Positions 51,680 to 63,970 of a stretch of DNA of 64,000 bases are shown here, one piece after another. The stretch covers positions 17,289,650 through 17,353,649 of the forward strand of contig NC_087168.1 of NCBI RefSeq assembly GCF_035594125.1, written 5' to 3'. The notes beneath the pieces were generated by a model. That model was not told where the DNA came from, made no database searches, and saw only the letters and a list, made by a program, of their open reading frames with translations. Each line of letters opens with the position of its first letter. Position 1 is the stretch's first letter. This DNA is from Scylla paramamosain. Taxonomy: Eukaryota; Arthropoda; Malacostraca; Decapoda; Portunidae. Made by a program: the position numbers and the translations under genes.

Positions 51680-52887
51680 TACACGTGCACTAGAAAGTAA
51701 AAAAAAAAAAAAAATCTGTTTTCAGTATTTAAAATGACTGACTAGCCTCTTTATATTGCATTCCATTTTTAGCGTGGCATGTAGTTTAAGGATTTTTTTT
51801 TCCAAGCATACAAATGGAAAGTGGATTATAGAATTTATGGAACTGAATACTGAGAGAAATACGTATGAACTGTCAATAATTATTACACAGATCCAAAGCA
51901 TATTTATATTTTCAGCTTCACACCTAATCTGAATTTTTACAAGTACTGCTGCAGCACTGCACTGCTAGATATGATATTTGCTGAATATTTTTTTTTTTAC
52001 ATAATCAATGATTGTCAAGCCCTTTTCTTGTATATCATTACCAATATATTTTCCCTAGTTTGGAAACAATTGATGAAAATGTTATACAAATCAGGTTACT
52101 TAGGTCCGAACAGATTTTCATACCATTTCATTCATTACTGTTTAGTAGCTTGTATTACTCAGGATTCAGCCACTACTGCTGGTAGCCAAATACTAATACT
52201 ACAGGCAACTAACTACCTTACAGTGCCATTGAATAATACTAATTAATACAACCAATAGTGTTGCTACTATTATTGTCAATGATAACGTGCATCACAGTTA
52301 GCAAACGAGTGTGCTTCCCAGTTCAGTAGTGTACTGTTACAGGTCTGGCTGAGCTGTGGTAATGTGAGGCACACCAGATATCACAAAGAGAGGGACTAGA
52401 AGGGACTTGACTGGGTAGTTCAGATGATATGTTTAGTGATATTCACTTCTGAAATGGTGATCTAGTAATGTTCTTCATGCTGGTAAGCTAACGAGGTACT
52501 GATGTGCAGTGTGGTGTTAGATGACCTGTTGTAGACCACTCCTTAAAATGTTTCAGAGGACTAGCAGCTTTCTTCATAATTCATAATGAATGTCAGTGAA
52601 ATATAAATACTGTTGTTATTCTGCTGTGATCTGTGATGACAGAAAAATAAGATTCAACAACTACAAATATAATGATGCTGTAGATACAAACCAACAAATA
52701 TTATATATATAGCACATTTGTTGTTGAAGGGTTAGTGTGATGTTATTTATAAAGTGAATGATAAAGTTTGCATGATAGGGACTGTACTGATGCTGTGTGA
52801 TAACTACCTATGAATGAAGCCTATCTGGTATCACTGTGTAGAGTTTTGTATTCCTGTACACATTTTGGAAGTAAAATGTATATTTAT

Positions 52888-52893
52888 AATAAA
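52888..52893 (+). terminator. Candidate distal ERLEC1 polyadenylation signal
   Basis: AATAAA in the context TATTTATAATAAATCTG, preceded by AT-rich UTR-like sequence. Confidence 0.4.
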
Positions 52894-53368
52894 TCTGTTT
52901 ACATAATGCAAAGTCATTTATGTGATATTTCCTAATCAACCCTCAAATGATTCAACAAACTTTTTAGCTATGTGTTTGTTTGGTATCTGGCAAACTCAGT
53001 CCAAATTCTAAATGAGATCACTTCCTACAACAATGTACATCCTGTCTTCTTGGCCAACCCCTTATTGCTCACCAGTCAAAAACTATACTATCACCCTTTC
53101 AACCCAGTTATCCTCCAGCTATGGCCTCTATTTTGATATTTATTGCTAGATTTCCAATAATGAATGCTACCTACAAGCTGAAGATCCTAAATTGATTATA
53201 AAAAGGATGGTGATGTTTCAGCAACCTGCATCCTCAGGAGCTTGCACCCCATTCAGCTGTTGCTTAGATGAAATAAAAGTTGATACTGAATTCCACTAAC
53301 TGTTGGGAGAGGGTAGCCAATCTACAGATTAATTAATTAATATAAAGTATACAAAAAAGTTTTTAACT

Positions 53369-53602
53369 TGGATCTACATTCTCCAACATTTTGGCACCAT
53401 ATCCCAACTACTTTGAACAGGCTGCAATGGAAACAATTAGTTTTCAAAAGCATTTAAGGCATTTACCATAATTATAGTGATTGTTTCACAAGAATTCTGC
53501 ATCATCAGTGGAAAATAACATCATGAGAACCTGATTAATCATCCAAGTGGCCTTTTAAAAAGAGTTATAGAGAAAATACAGTATCTAAGAACATCAGCCT
53601 TA
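53369..53602 (+). mobile_element. Inverted-repeat element copy 7
   Basis: Starts GATCTACATTCTCCAACATT, then GGCACCATATCCCAACTACTT, TGAACAGGCTGCAATGG, ACAAGAATTCTGCATCATCA, GAGAACCTGATTAATCAT, and ends near TATCTAAGAACATCAGCCTT. Divergent ends, well-kept core. Confidence 0.7.
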
Positions 53603-54986
53603 GTAGGGTTCCAGTTATGCAAGTAAAGATGGATAATAAAGCTGTAACTAATAAACCTACACGAGTACAAAGGTGGCAAGGAGTGTTGTGAGCAAAATAT
53701 GAATGCAAATCACTTTATGTCAAAGTAAATACGTCTGTCTCCAAGTTCAATGGACATCTTAAACTATGAAGCTTTTTTATTAATCATTTGTTAAATTCTT
53801 TCTCAGATGTTGCAATGTGTCACAATGAATTACATGCTACACAGAAAATATATTAATTCATTATTATCTATGTAAATATTTATTAATATTTTTGGGGAGA
53901 AGAAAGGTCAAAGATATATTTTTCTCAGATGCTATAATGTGTCAAGAATTAATTAGTATATAAAAATATATTCATTCACTATCATCTATATATCCACACA
54001 AACATTTATTCATATTTTAGAGAAGGAAGTAAGGTCAAAGGTATATCAATTTATAAATCTACACCCAAAAGACCACCACTAAGCAAATGCCCAAAGATCT
54101 TCTTGACCAATCAGGAGAAAGATTCTAGTCCTTCATTTACTTTCTGTACCTGACTTTTATTTTGGTGACAATTATTTTCAAATGATGTACAAAATAAAAT
54201 TGTAAGTTTTTTACAAGAATACTGGCAAAGACTGAAGTATCTACTCAACAGTTGTTGTTGTCTGTCATCTATGAATTTACAGTGAGTTAAATATACTTCT
54301 CTCTCACACTATGTAGGAAAAATACTCTTGCAGAAGATGATATGCAAGGCCTGACAAGGTGATGGCTTATTTTACCTGCAGCTCAACATAATTTCTGCTT
54401 ACTGATTTCCTTTATACTTAAATTTTTACATAATATTACCAGATTCCTCTATTACTAAAAATGAGATGGAGAAGTTTTCAGATAACTAAAGAAAGGGTAA
54501 ACTGCTTGATTAACTCACTACTCCAACACAACAACAACATTATGTTATGGAGATACACATTCCATTTCCCTGCAAAGTTGACTACCTCAGTCAATAGGAA
54601 TCAACCAAATTTCTAAGTTTACCACTACAAGGGTTCTGGGAATGATGCAGTACAGTTGAGTCTCTCAATATTGCACTGACAATCACCTGTGCCATCTTTA
54701 GAAATCATGTACATCACAAGCTTCAAACTACACGTCAAGTTGAAAGTCATATTATACTTAACAAACTGTATTGTTTTCTTGATGCCAACATGTGGCACAG
54801 ACAACTGGACAGATTTTGATTGACAGGGGTGACAGACAGGTGGGCAGTGTGATGGATGACACGGGGACGAATAAAATTGGGTGTGTAACCAGTTAAAGGT
54901 GATAAAGGAGGGATAGGTATATGTACATATATAGACCTTATTTATCAATATGATATAGAACTAAATTTTGATATATAAAATATTTT

Positions 54987-55026
54987 TTAACCCCCCAAAA
55001 AGTTTTTTTTTTTTGGGGGGGGTTAA
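54987..55026. repeat. Perfect foldback flanked by TTAA
   Basis: TTAA, C6, A5, then G, then T12, G8, TTAA. The arms pair through TTAACCCCCCAAAAA and its complement with only length differences in the homopolymers. Confidence 0.85.
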
Positions 55027-56247
55027 ATGCCAACCCTGCCTCCTGCACCTCTGGATGCGAGTGAAGACTAAGAAACTTGTCTTTATCAATTTCTTTCATC
55101 CATATAATTTACACTCCTTTGCACATTTTCAAAGCTAATTTAAATTACCAGATTCACATATTCAAGGATAAGTTTTCTCAGAGAATTATTACTAAGACAA
55201 TTGTCTATAGTATGCATAACCAAACCAGTCAGGAAGTATCACCACTTTTTGTTAGTCTTTTGGTACAAAGATTTACATGACACCATAGCCATCATTACTC
55301 TTCATGAAGCCACTTGTGATGACAAAGATTATCATCAAATAAGCTTAAATATATAATGAATCTTTGGTATTTGCAAAGGTTACATTAAAGAAAATCATAA
55401 AAATAACAAAAACTGAGAATAATACCCTCCAAGAGAGGTTAGGAGTATAAAATGTTTATAATAGTATTAATAAATATTTTTGTTTTGCACCAGTAGGATT
55501 TCACGTCAGCAGCGACCTAAACTGCCAAAATGCGTTATCATATGATAAGTGTTTCATGAATCAGAAACTGTATAACTTCTACACATAATCTATCATATAG
55601 CCAAGGATCACAGCAAAATTACAAATACCAAAAAGCCACTATATATCAATATCTTTTTCAAATTTAATTTCAAATGTTTTTTTTATTTTTGCTTTCTATT
55701 TCTTTGTAAAATAAAGTGATTAGGCCTAATTTTCTTTTCAAATTGTTGAGAGACTCTAATGTACTGAGAATGTCTGTGGGACTGACAAACCAACATGTGG
55801 AGGAGAGAGCAATGCCAGGAGAGTGTCCCCAACTCTCTGTGAGTGCCATGAAAACAACACTGCACTGCAACTTGTCTCCTTCCCTCCAACTTAAATGAGT
55901 ATGTGAGGTATAAGCTAATATACACAATACAAAGATTTACATGGTGTTTTTGTAGCAATGAAAAATTAAAGATGTTATTGAAAGTTTCCATTCCCAAAGC
56001 TCGCCAAACTATAAAAATCAGGACTGCTCTGGCAGAACATATAAAAAAAAATCTGGACAGCTTTTGTGGAAAAAAAAAAAATAATAATAATAATAATTAT
56101 AGTTATCATCATCATTATTATTATTATTACTATTATCATTATTATGATAAATAAAAAGGGTTAAACTAAAACATACAGTTTGTACATTGTAAAAAGACTT
56201 CCCCACAACCCCCCAAAACACTCACTTCTGTGGTGCCCAATGTGTCA

Positions 56248-56324
56248 TCATTGCTTCTTGAAGCTTTTTAAGATGGGGTAAATGTTGTCAAATGCTTCAT
56301 AAATCTGATTCCTCACTTTTGCAC
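56248..56324 (-). CDS. Tbp: TBP exon 6 (last): saddle C-terminus
   Basis: Acceptor CAACAG ends at 56325. Encodes [20 protein letters not shown], then FKKQ and TGA. Matches human [22 protein letters not shown]. Confidence 0.97.
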
Positions 56325-59300
56325 CTGTTGGAAAAAGGAAAAGCAACTGTCAAAACAATCTTAATTTTATTCTAAGCTGTATTATATAATATTAATCATC
56401 ACTACTCTTCTGAGCAGCATAAAAGTTTAACATTAATCACAATCTTCATGACCATAACTACCACCTGAACATCATCTTTTTTTTTTTTTTTCACAGTAAT
56501 TTCATTTTTGTGAGAATGGTCCCCCAAACTGAATCCTCCTTTGACCCAATAAACCTTAGGTCCTACATACCAATCACCACATCCACTCCCAAAGGTCAAG
56601 CAGCCACTACTCCCTCACAAGGTACCTACATCACAGATATCAAGTTTATTGGCCACAATTCCACTGATATACAAACTCTTGAAATATACCCTATACAATA
56701 ACATTAATTCTGCTTATGAGATTTTTACATCAATTATGATCCATATTATCACCATAGCAATAAAACATTACCCCTTAAAACTTTGCAAGAAAGTTTATAA
56801 ATAAAATCCTACATAAAGACCTACACAAGACCACCATAGTCTCTAATACAAGCTGTGGACTTTTCAGCATGAGGTATGTCTAGCACCTTTCCACTCACCT
56901 GTGAGTACCACCTTGCCAGACACGAATATAAGGAGCACAATACGAGGCTTCACCATGCGGTAGATCAAGCCAGGGAACAACTCCGGCTCATAACTGCACA
57001 GGAAGCAAACAATAAATTAGTTAGGCTAAAATATTATTAGAATACAGAAGCTGTAACTCTAGATATGGAATGTGTGTGCATTATGTGTGTGATGTGAACA
57101 ACACTAACACATCATAAACCTTATTATTTAAGGAATGGACTTGCACATCCTCAAGTCATTGGAATTTAAATTAACTACCATTACATAAACACACATTTAC
57201 TTTTGTGATCAAACAGACATGCTTTCCCTTTGAATAAATCAAAATTAGGTATATCCAAAGTTTTAAATTAACATACAAAATAATTATCTGACAAAATAAA
57301 TGAGAATAAAGTTCAACACAGTATCAGAGGTTACAGTCACGTATAACGCTATCTCAATAAACCACACTCCAAATATCTTAGCAATACTATGGTGTGTGAA
57401 CAATCTTTTCAGATTCTTGCTCATTCACATTTACTGAACTTGCATCCACACTCGGTCATTAGTTGTGCACAATGTATACATCTTTTTTAAGTAACAGTTT
57501 ACAGCAGTGATTCTCAAACTGTATGCTGCAGCGCAGAAGTGCACTACAACTATCCCCAAGTGCACCACATAATTTTCATGGATATGGATAACACACTACA
57601 CCAACAGTAGAGTTGGTACGCTGTCAAAGTCCAAGATATATCATTAGCGCGACACTAAGCAATAAAGTTTGAGAACCTCTGGTTTACAGTCTGTCTGTAA
57701 GCATCACACTCCTCGGATGATTTATCTTTCTCTGCTGTTCCCATCCTTCATGTTTCCGGGCTATACAATGCATCAATTCAACTTTTTTCTGTCATACAGC
57801 CTTCTCAAAATATCTATTCCAAGCAACTTACATTTAAACACTATTAATTTCTCCCTGTATGTTCCTCACTAATTCTAAGCTTAATCTTCATATTTATTTA
57901 TTCCTCCACTCACAGCAACATACAAAACCTTACCTGCTGAACTGACTGTGGGTGAGCACAAGGCCTTCCAGTCTGATAGGGAACTTAACATCACAACTGC
58001 CCACCATATTTTGTATCTTGAACTCCATAAATTTTGCCTGTTGTGAAAGTGGGACAAGGTATGAAGAAGTGTGGCAATTACGGATGTTTAAACCAAATTA
58101 CTATTAGCCATCTGACATATCCATAAAAAATATACTCATATAATTAAAAAATATTGCTTGTTATTAAAATAACAATCTATACTTTTTAAGTTTCTAATGT
58201 CAACACACTCCTACGAATGCACATAAATCAAGGTGTGACAATAGACAGCTGATGACTTTTCACACATCTACTACTGTCATGAAACATAACTCACTAATAC
58301 ATCATTCTAAACAACGCACATACTCCCACAAACACTTACTGGAAACCCGAGTTTCTGTACAATCCGAGCATATTTCCTTGCTGCTAGTCTGGAGTCATCC
58401 TCACTCTTGGCACCCGTACACACCATCTTGCCTGAGGAGAAAATAAGGGCGGTGGTGCGAGGCTCACGGATTCTCATGATCACCGCTGCAAACCGCTTGG
58501 GATTGTACTCTGCATTACGTGCATGTAGGGCGATTTTCTTGAGGTCAAGTTTGCAGTTGAGATTGACTGTGGAGACAATGTTCCTGAAAGACAACCACAC
58601 CAATAAAATTAACTGAGTTCTATGAATAAAAACAAGATTTGCTTGTGGTAATTCTAATAATATTTGACAACATAAATTTGTCAAGAGTTCAAAGATTAAT
58701 AATATGACAGTTTAACTCAGGAAAAGATGCCATTACTCACAAATTATGATGCTATGAGTAGTTAGAAGATACAGAGCAAACAGTCCTGGCGCATCTTTTA
58801 TATAAGCAAACAAAGACCTTGCTGATCAGCTATGCATGTCAGTTTAATATATATGAGTATGGAGTGTGTCTACAAAAGGTGAGAAAAAATAAATAAATAA
58901 AAAATAAATTAATTAATTAATTAAATAAAGGAAGCAAGTTTCATGTTTGGAAATACACATAGTACTTTTTTGTTATGCCCACCACCTTCAGACAGCTTAT
59001 GGAAACAACACTACATAAAGCAATAGAGAAGGCTCTTGGAAACAACACTACATAAGGAATAGAGAGATAGAGTTAACTTTATACAACTGCTAGATAACAC
59101 CAGAGCAAAAAAGCACAAGCCATTTCAACACAAAGGAAACTAATATACTCGTACTAAGAAATATAAAAATTAATGGCAACAACAACAACATGAGGGAGGA
59201 GGAGCACTCACTGTAGCTGTGGCACAATGCCTGGGTCATTGGAGTGTGGGGTCATGGGAGTCATGGGTCCTCCAGCTGGAGTGGAGGGTCCCAGTGCTGA

Positions 59301-59952
59301 GCCAAACATGCTGCCCACCCCAACCTGCGACCCACCAGTGCCCATGGCTGGGGACATCAGGTTCTGCAAACAATATAATGATTAACACTTCCATTCATCA
59401 ACTCATGAAGTCCTGATGGGGTCCACAGATACTGAAGATAATGATCATGATGAATCAATTCTTATTTGGACATCAACCCACCAACTCTCCAAAAGCACTC
59501 AGGACTCAATAATTAAATTGCATACAACCTAATATTTCTATAATAAGTCAACTCCCACTACAGTCAGATAAAAAGAATTACTCCTCTTCAAAGTAACATC
59601 AACACATGATTACTTTGCCACTGAATTCTTTTTTTTTTTAAATAGTGATAGCAAAAAAATTACATATATAAAAGATTAAGACACTAACTGGTGTGTGGGG
59701 CTGCAGGAGTGTGTGTGGTGTGAGGCCACTGCTGAACTGCTGCTGCCCCATCTGTGATCCTTGCTGTTGCTGCCCCATTTGTGAACCCTGTGGCTGCTGC
59801 TGCTGTGAGGACTGTTGCTGTTGTTCCTGAGTAGACTGTTGTTGCTGCTTTTGCTGAGCAGAGAGCAATATCATCTCCTCCTCCCCTGAGTGTGGCAGGG
59901 GCGTCCCAATGCTGGGAATACTGAACCCCGGTGATGGCAGAAGCTGATCCAT
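56248..59952 (-). CDS. Tbp: TATA-binding protein, complete coding region
   Basis: General transcription factor that binds the TATA box as the core of TFIID, SL1 and TFIIIB in the nucleus. Exons on the minus strand: 59952-59689 (ATG), 59363-59212, 58583-58340, 58037-57934, 56993-56899, 56324-56248 (TGA at 56250-56248). The total is 936 nt, 311 aa, with all phases agreeing. N-terminal 130 or so residues are Gln/Met/Pro-rich with a short interrupted polyQ and a GSQMGQQQ duplication. The C-terminal 180 residues are the saddle: [20 protein letters not shown] in repeat 1 and [20 protein letters not shown] in repeat 2. All four DNA-kinking Phe are present (PKRFAAV, ALIFSSG, PELFPGL, LLIFVSG). The invertebrate end SFKKQ replaces human GFRKTT. 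Unambiguous as TBP rather than TRF1/TRF2, given near identity to human in the core. Confidence 0.97.
56899..56993 (-). CDS. Tbp: TBP exon 5: saddle repeat 2
   Basis: Acceptor TGCAG ends at 56994; donor GTGAGT at 56898. Encodes [20 protein letters not shown], then [11 protein letters not shown], with the second Phe pair. Confidence 0.98.
57505..57681. mobile_element. hAT-type MITE with perfect 8-bp target duplication
   Basis: A 177-bp element starting CAGTGATTCTCAAACTGT and ending AAAGTTTGAGAACCTCTG, terminal inverted repeats of the hAT/Charlie type. It is flanked on both sides by GTTTACAG (57497-57504 and 57682-57689). Non-coding, in TBP intron 4. Confidence 0.9.
57934..58037 (-). CDS. Tbp: TBP exon 4: link between saddle repeats
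   Basis: Acceptor AACAG ends at 58038; donor GTAAGG at 57933. Encodes [20 protein letters not shown], then [15 protein letters not shown]. Human has LDFK and THQQFSS, otherwise the same. Confidence 0.98.
58340..58583 (-). CDS. Tbp: TBP exon 3: saddle repeat 1
   Basis: Acceptor TTTCAG ends at 58584; donor GTAAGT at 58339. Encodes [60 protein letters not shown] and [20 protein letters not shown]. Only a handful of residues differ from human. Confidence 0.98.
59212..59363 (-). CDS. Tbp: TBP exon 2: Pro/Gly/Met-rich N-terminal segment
   Basis: Acceptor TGCAG ends at 59364; donor GTGAGT at 59211. Encodes [20 protein letters not shown], then [12 protein letters not shown] and PGIVPQLQ, ending in the conserved [12 protein letters not shown] entry to the core. 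Confidence 0.95.
59689..59952 (-). CDS. Tbp: TBP exon 1 (coding): start and Gln-rich region
   Basis: ATG at 59952-59950 in context CCGCCATGG, 11 nt after an acceptor (AG ends at 59964), so at least one upstream untranslated exon is implied. Encodes [20 protein letters not shown], then a Gln-rich segment with runs of at most four Gln and two GSQMGQQQ units, then [15 protein letters not shown]. Donor GTTAGT at 59688; phase 0. Confidence 0.93.
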
Positions 59953-59963
59953 GGCGGGGTAAC
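59953..59963 (-). other. Tbp: TBP 5' UTR, end
   Basis: Eleven bases between the splice acceptor and the start codon; the rest of the 5' UTR lies in one or more exons to the right that I could not identify. Confidence 0.6.
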
Positions 59964-60010
59964 CTGTTAAAGCATCACACTCCATTACTTCACTGCTAGG
60001 TGCAAACAAA

Positions 60011-60013
<3 letters not shown>

Positions 60014-60061
<48 letters not shown>
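60014..60061. repeat. (CA)n microsatellite
   Basis: The only long dinucleotide array in the last 14 kb of the window, in the TBP 5' UTR intron. Confidence 0.95.
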
Positions 60062-60067
<6 letters not shown>

Positions 60068-60069
60068 AC

Positions 60070-63000
60070 CTTTACACACATAAATTAAAGAAATTATCAT
60101 TATTTATTTCTAAAAATCAGTAAAGATTGAGCTCGGCTCCACCCTATAAAAATACAAAGAGATTAATACATACATTAAAAAAATACAAAAACATTCCCAA
60201 AAGAAACAGACTGCAGCAGAGCAATTCTACCCTTGCTCCTGCAGGACTATGGTTAGGATTGCTCTGCCATGGAATACTTCTTTCTGATATTTATTTTTTT
60301 AAGTTTTACTTTTCTTGTACTAGCATTTATATTAAATCTATCATGGATCTTAAATTCTGACTGGATTTTGGTGGAATTTATTTGTCATTTTATACATTAC
60401 TGGACACTTCAAACTGCAGCTGCCTTTCATCATCTTAATGTACAGAATAAATGCCAACAAACTGATCACACTAAGCATTGCTTGACACATGTAAATTAAC
60501 AATGAGGCTTAAACAGACCTATCTTACATTTTACAAATCTCTGTAAAAAATTAAAAAGCCTGAGACTAATCTATTTAACCCATTAAATTTTTTTTTTTAA
60601 ATTAGCCTTTGAGTTAAATGATCTCAGTTAAAAGATACAGAAAGGAGAGAAAAAATTCTGCACTGAAAAATATTACTGCATGATAAAAGTGGTATTAGTT
60701 GTGATATGGTGAAATTTGCATCTGTGGCCACAAATTTAAACCTGCCTATGCACTCAGCTCCCCTGACTACAAGTCCTGCAAGATAAGATGCATCAAATAT
60801 GTACTAGAATCATTTATACCAAAAATCATCATCCCTGATTTGGGTGGTTTCCAAGGAAGCCTTACACACACCTCTTGGTTCATGCCTCTAGTATTTCATC
60901 AAATTCTTGCTAATTAATAAATCTGCTTTAACTCACATGAGATTAGCCAGGTTCTTCTACTGTAAAATAAAAAATGAATTGAAATAACCAAAGAGTGGGA
61001 TGGGCAGCTGAAGACAGTGGAGTGTGCAAGAGTGTGTGGACTGGAACAAAATAACTTCTGCTGTGACTAAACAGAAAAGATTAGATCAGATTTTTATTAC
61101 AGTAGTTAACAATTTCCTTTTACTAAGAAAAAACTGAGTAACATAAATGCAGAAACAAGGTGTTGAAGAGGAACTCTCACAAAGCCCCTGAACCAAACTG
61201 ATGCCTTAATAAATAACTTATGCCCTCCCTAGACTGCTCATTGATATGTATATAAACCAAACCTCAACCTATAAGATTATACACTCTGCATGTATGGAGT
61301 CAGATCCCCTCACACTATCCTCACAAGAACATAAACCTGCCCTTACTGCACAACTTCACAGCCAAGTAGCACTACCAAAGCCTCCATGACAAAACAGGAG
61401 AGTTACCTAATCATGTACGTACCAATATACACAAAAGTCTTAATTTCTAAAGTACAGGCAATATCAGCAAGACACCTCAATCACAGAAATAATGTTTGAG
61501 AGCTTTTACTAGCAATTTGTCAATGAAACATTGCAATTGTGAGCAAGACCAGACATTGCACAAACCATCCATGTTGAAACCGATTCAAAATGTTCAAAGA
61601 GAGCAGGATGGCAGAGCTTCTGGTCACACACTGGTCACTCGTCTGTCAAGAAACAAAAGAACCAATCACCATGACTCATGTGGCATCAGAGCACTGGCAA
61701 GGAAATGCACAGATGAACGAGTGGCAAGTGACTTCCATCCACAGGTTGGCATCAGTTATTCCTCGTCAATCACATGCATGTCAATCACGCTTATACCATA
61801 ACCATTGCCTAACTCATGAATTAATAAAACTTCTATTGGCATTATCATTAATTTGCAACAAGATAAACATCAGATTCAAATGTCTAAGAATGAGGTTATC
61901 TATAATAAGGGCATTGGGCTTCTGATATCCTTTACTAAAAGAATACCATCAATTTATAGTTAAAAATAGAGTACATTAGGTTAGTTTAACAATGAGCAGC
62001 AGGTCATTCCCCCAGGGGAAGTTACTCAATTGAAAGCTAGAGGAAGTAGGATAAATACATTTTTAGCAATAGATCCAAACATAAGCAGTTAGCAATAACC
62101 TACCAATATGTAGTTTAGTGAAAAGTTACTGACCTGCATGCATACGTCTCAAACTGTTACAGCAAGCCTTTCATTTCTTAATCATAAATCTGTTTAAATT
62201 TGGTTCCTTTTTCATGTATGTTATTTAGAAATTCATTCTAATCTCATCATTCTTGTACAACAAATAATTTCCAGTATCCTTTTTACTATACTGCTTGGAA
62301 ATTTTGTCAAAAGTTTCTTCCCAAATCTCTCTATATATATCTCTCTCCATAGAAGTCTCCTTCATCCTTCCTAAATGCTTAGATTCTAAGCCCTCATAGA
62401 TTCTGTACACCTGACTACTAAAGAAGAGGCCAAAAGTCTGGGTAGTATGATGCCAGGGGAAAAACTGTTGCAGTCACTCCTGAGGCATCCCTCACACAGA
62501 CTGCACCAGCCCAGTGCTTAAGGCAATGTGAAGTGAATAGCTGGTCTTCCAGTCCCTGAGATATTGCGAGTTATATAAAAGTAATAATATAATACCAACT
62601 CTATGTGTTTTGTGAGACAGGCAGACATGTTTGTTATTGTTGTTTATTGGTTGTTATAATGTAAAGATGAAATACACCCAAGGCCTATTTTAGAAAAACT
62701 TGGTCAATATAATGTGTTATATTGGTGAATGATTCATTAACTCACAAAACATATAGTACTGTATGGCAGCCATGAAATTAAATTACTTAGCATCTCTTTG
62801 ATGATATTTTCACAATGCATGTTTATTGAGCATGTTTCAACACTTCATTATCTCTATTGTCCTAGTCTATCTAGACAGAATGCAAATATGATATTACAAG
62901 ATAATTTCTATCACTGGCAATAAAAGAGCGATGGGAAACCTGTTGTATACAGCACGTCTAGCAACTGTCCAGGCTACAGGCCATTCATTGCAGCAAGAAT

Positions 63001-63480
63001 GAAGCCTTCAGACCACTGATCAAAATCTGTTAAGACCACTGCCAGTCTTGTGTGTTGTTTTCTTAAGCACTTTTGCAACCATAAATCATTATGTGTACTT
63101 TTGCCAAAAATTGCAGCAGGTCATCAGAAATTGTTTATTCTGAGTCTTGCAAGTGACTGAACAAGATACCTCATTTTGTGACAACAAGCCAACAGAGTAA
63201 TAATAAGTCTGTGAAAGATAATCACTCATCAACATAAGTAGCTAGAATGTTAGTGATAGTAAAGACTGAGGAGATAGCAGCAGAGAGTGAAGAAGCTGTG
63301 TGTTGTCCAAAGGTAAAATAGTTAGGCATATGGAAGCATCAGCTGGGCATATTGACAGGAAGAAGGCCTGGCAATGAAAGACAAAAATGGTGTTAATATG
63401 CTGATGATTGGGAAATAAGTAAATGAAGTTGTGGGTCCAATGATTTAAATGAATTCATCATGATTTCAAAGATGGTAAGG
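60070..63480. other. TBP 5' intron or upstream region, no gene recognised
   Basis: AT-rich unique sequence almost free of microsatellites. Short open frames lack recognisable motifs. Confidence 0.5.
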
Positions 63481-63494
63481 TAACAGTTGTATTA

Positions 63495-63970
63495 GTGTAT
63501 ACTCCACAACCTGGCTTAAATTGTTCAGGTTCAGACACAGCACTATACTGTATCCACCCAACCATAAAGTGTCTTGTTTCCTGTTACTCAGGTGGCTCGC
63601 AGAAAGAAGTCTTGGCTCGGCTGGCCTCAGAGCCGAACATGGTGGCTCTACACTCTACCACTTTACCAGTTTTTATTAATATGTGGCAGTCTCTCTACAC
63701 ATTGTTTTTTTTATGGCACTCATGGGCACCCTCTGTACACCAACAACAATCTTTCAATCAACTAGAACATATGGTGGCAGCAGTGGGATGGGGAGACAGC
63801 CTGGCATCCTGGTGCTCTGTGTCTGCTTCTCTTTCCTGCTACTTGTGTCCTTCTCCAGCCTACATCCTGCTGCACACTCGCCAGCTACTTCGGCTTTCAT
63901 CCTGTGCCTTGAGCTTCTGGCTACATACTACAAGTTGATTGCTTTGCTGCTGTTCCTGTGCAACTTTTGA
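63495..63970 (+). other. Unresolved region open in all three + frames
   Basis: Three overlapping + strand frames stay open for 63-147 codons. One (63683-63970) encodes a hydrophobic, leader-like GILVLCVCFSFLLLVSFSSL. An acceptor-like TTACTCAG precedes 63593. Nothing resembles a known family, and base composition alone could explain the lack of stops. Confidence 0.15.

Larger units (their letters stand above)
51356..52915 (+). other. ERLEC1: Probable ERLEC1 3' UTR
   Basis: AT-rich sequence after the acidic exon with AATAAA at 51674-51679, followed 20 nt later by a 16-nt A run, and a second AATAAA at 52888-52893. Confidence 0.45.
52920..56247. other. Convergent intergenic region and TBP 3' flank
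   Basis: AT-rich. Holds an inverted-repeat element (about 53369-53602), a strong hairpin at 54987-55026 and ATT/AAT triplets near 56088-56140. On the minus strand AATAAA occurs at 55687-55682, a possible TBP poly(A) signal. No other gene recognised. Confidence 0.55.

Noticed and set aside
63580..63655. Minus-strand GCCACCATG with an 18-codon frame as a TBP first coding exon
   Set aside because: It stops at once and no donor joins it in frame to the TBP coding start; TBP has a well-placed ATG at 59952.
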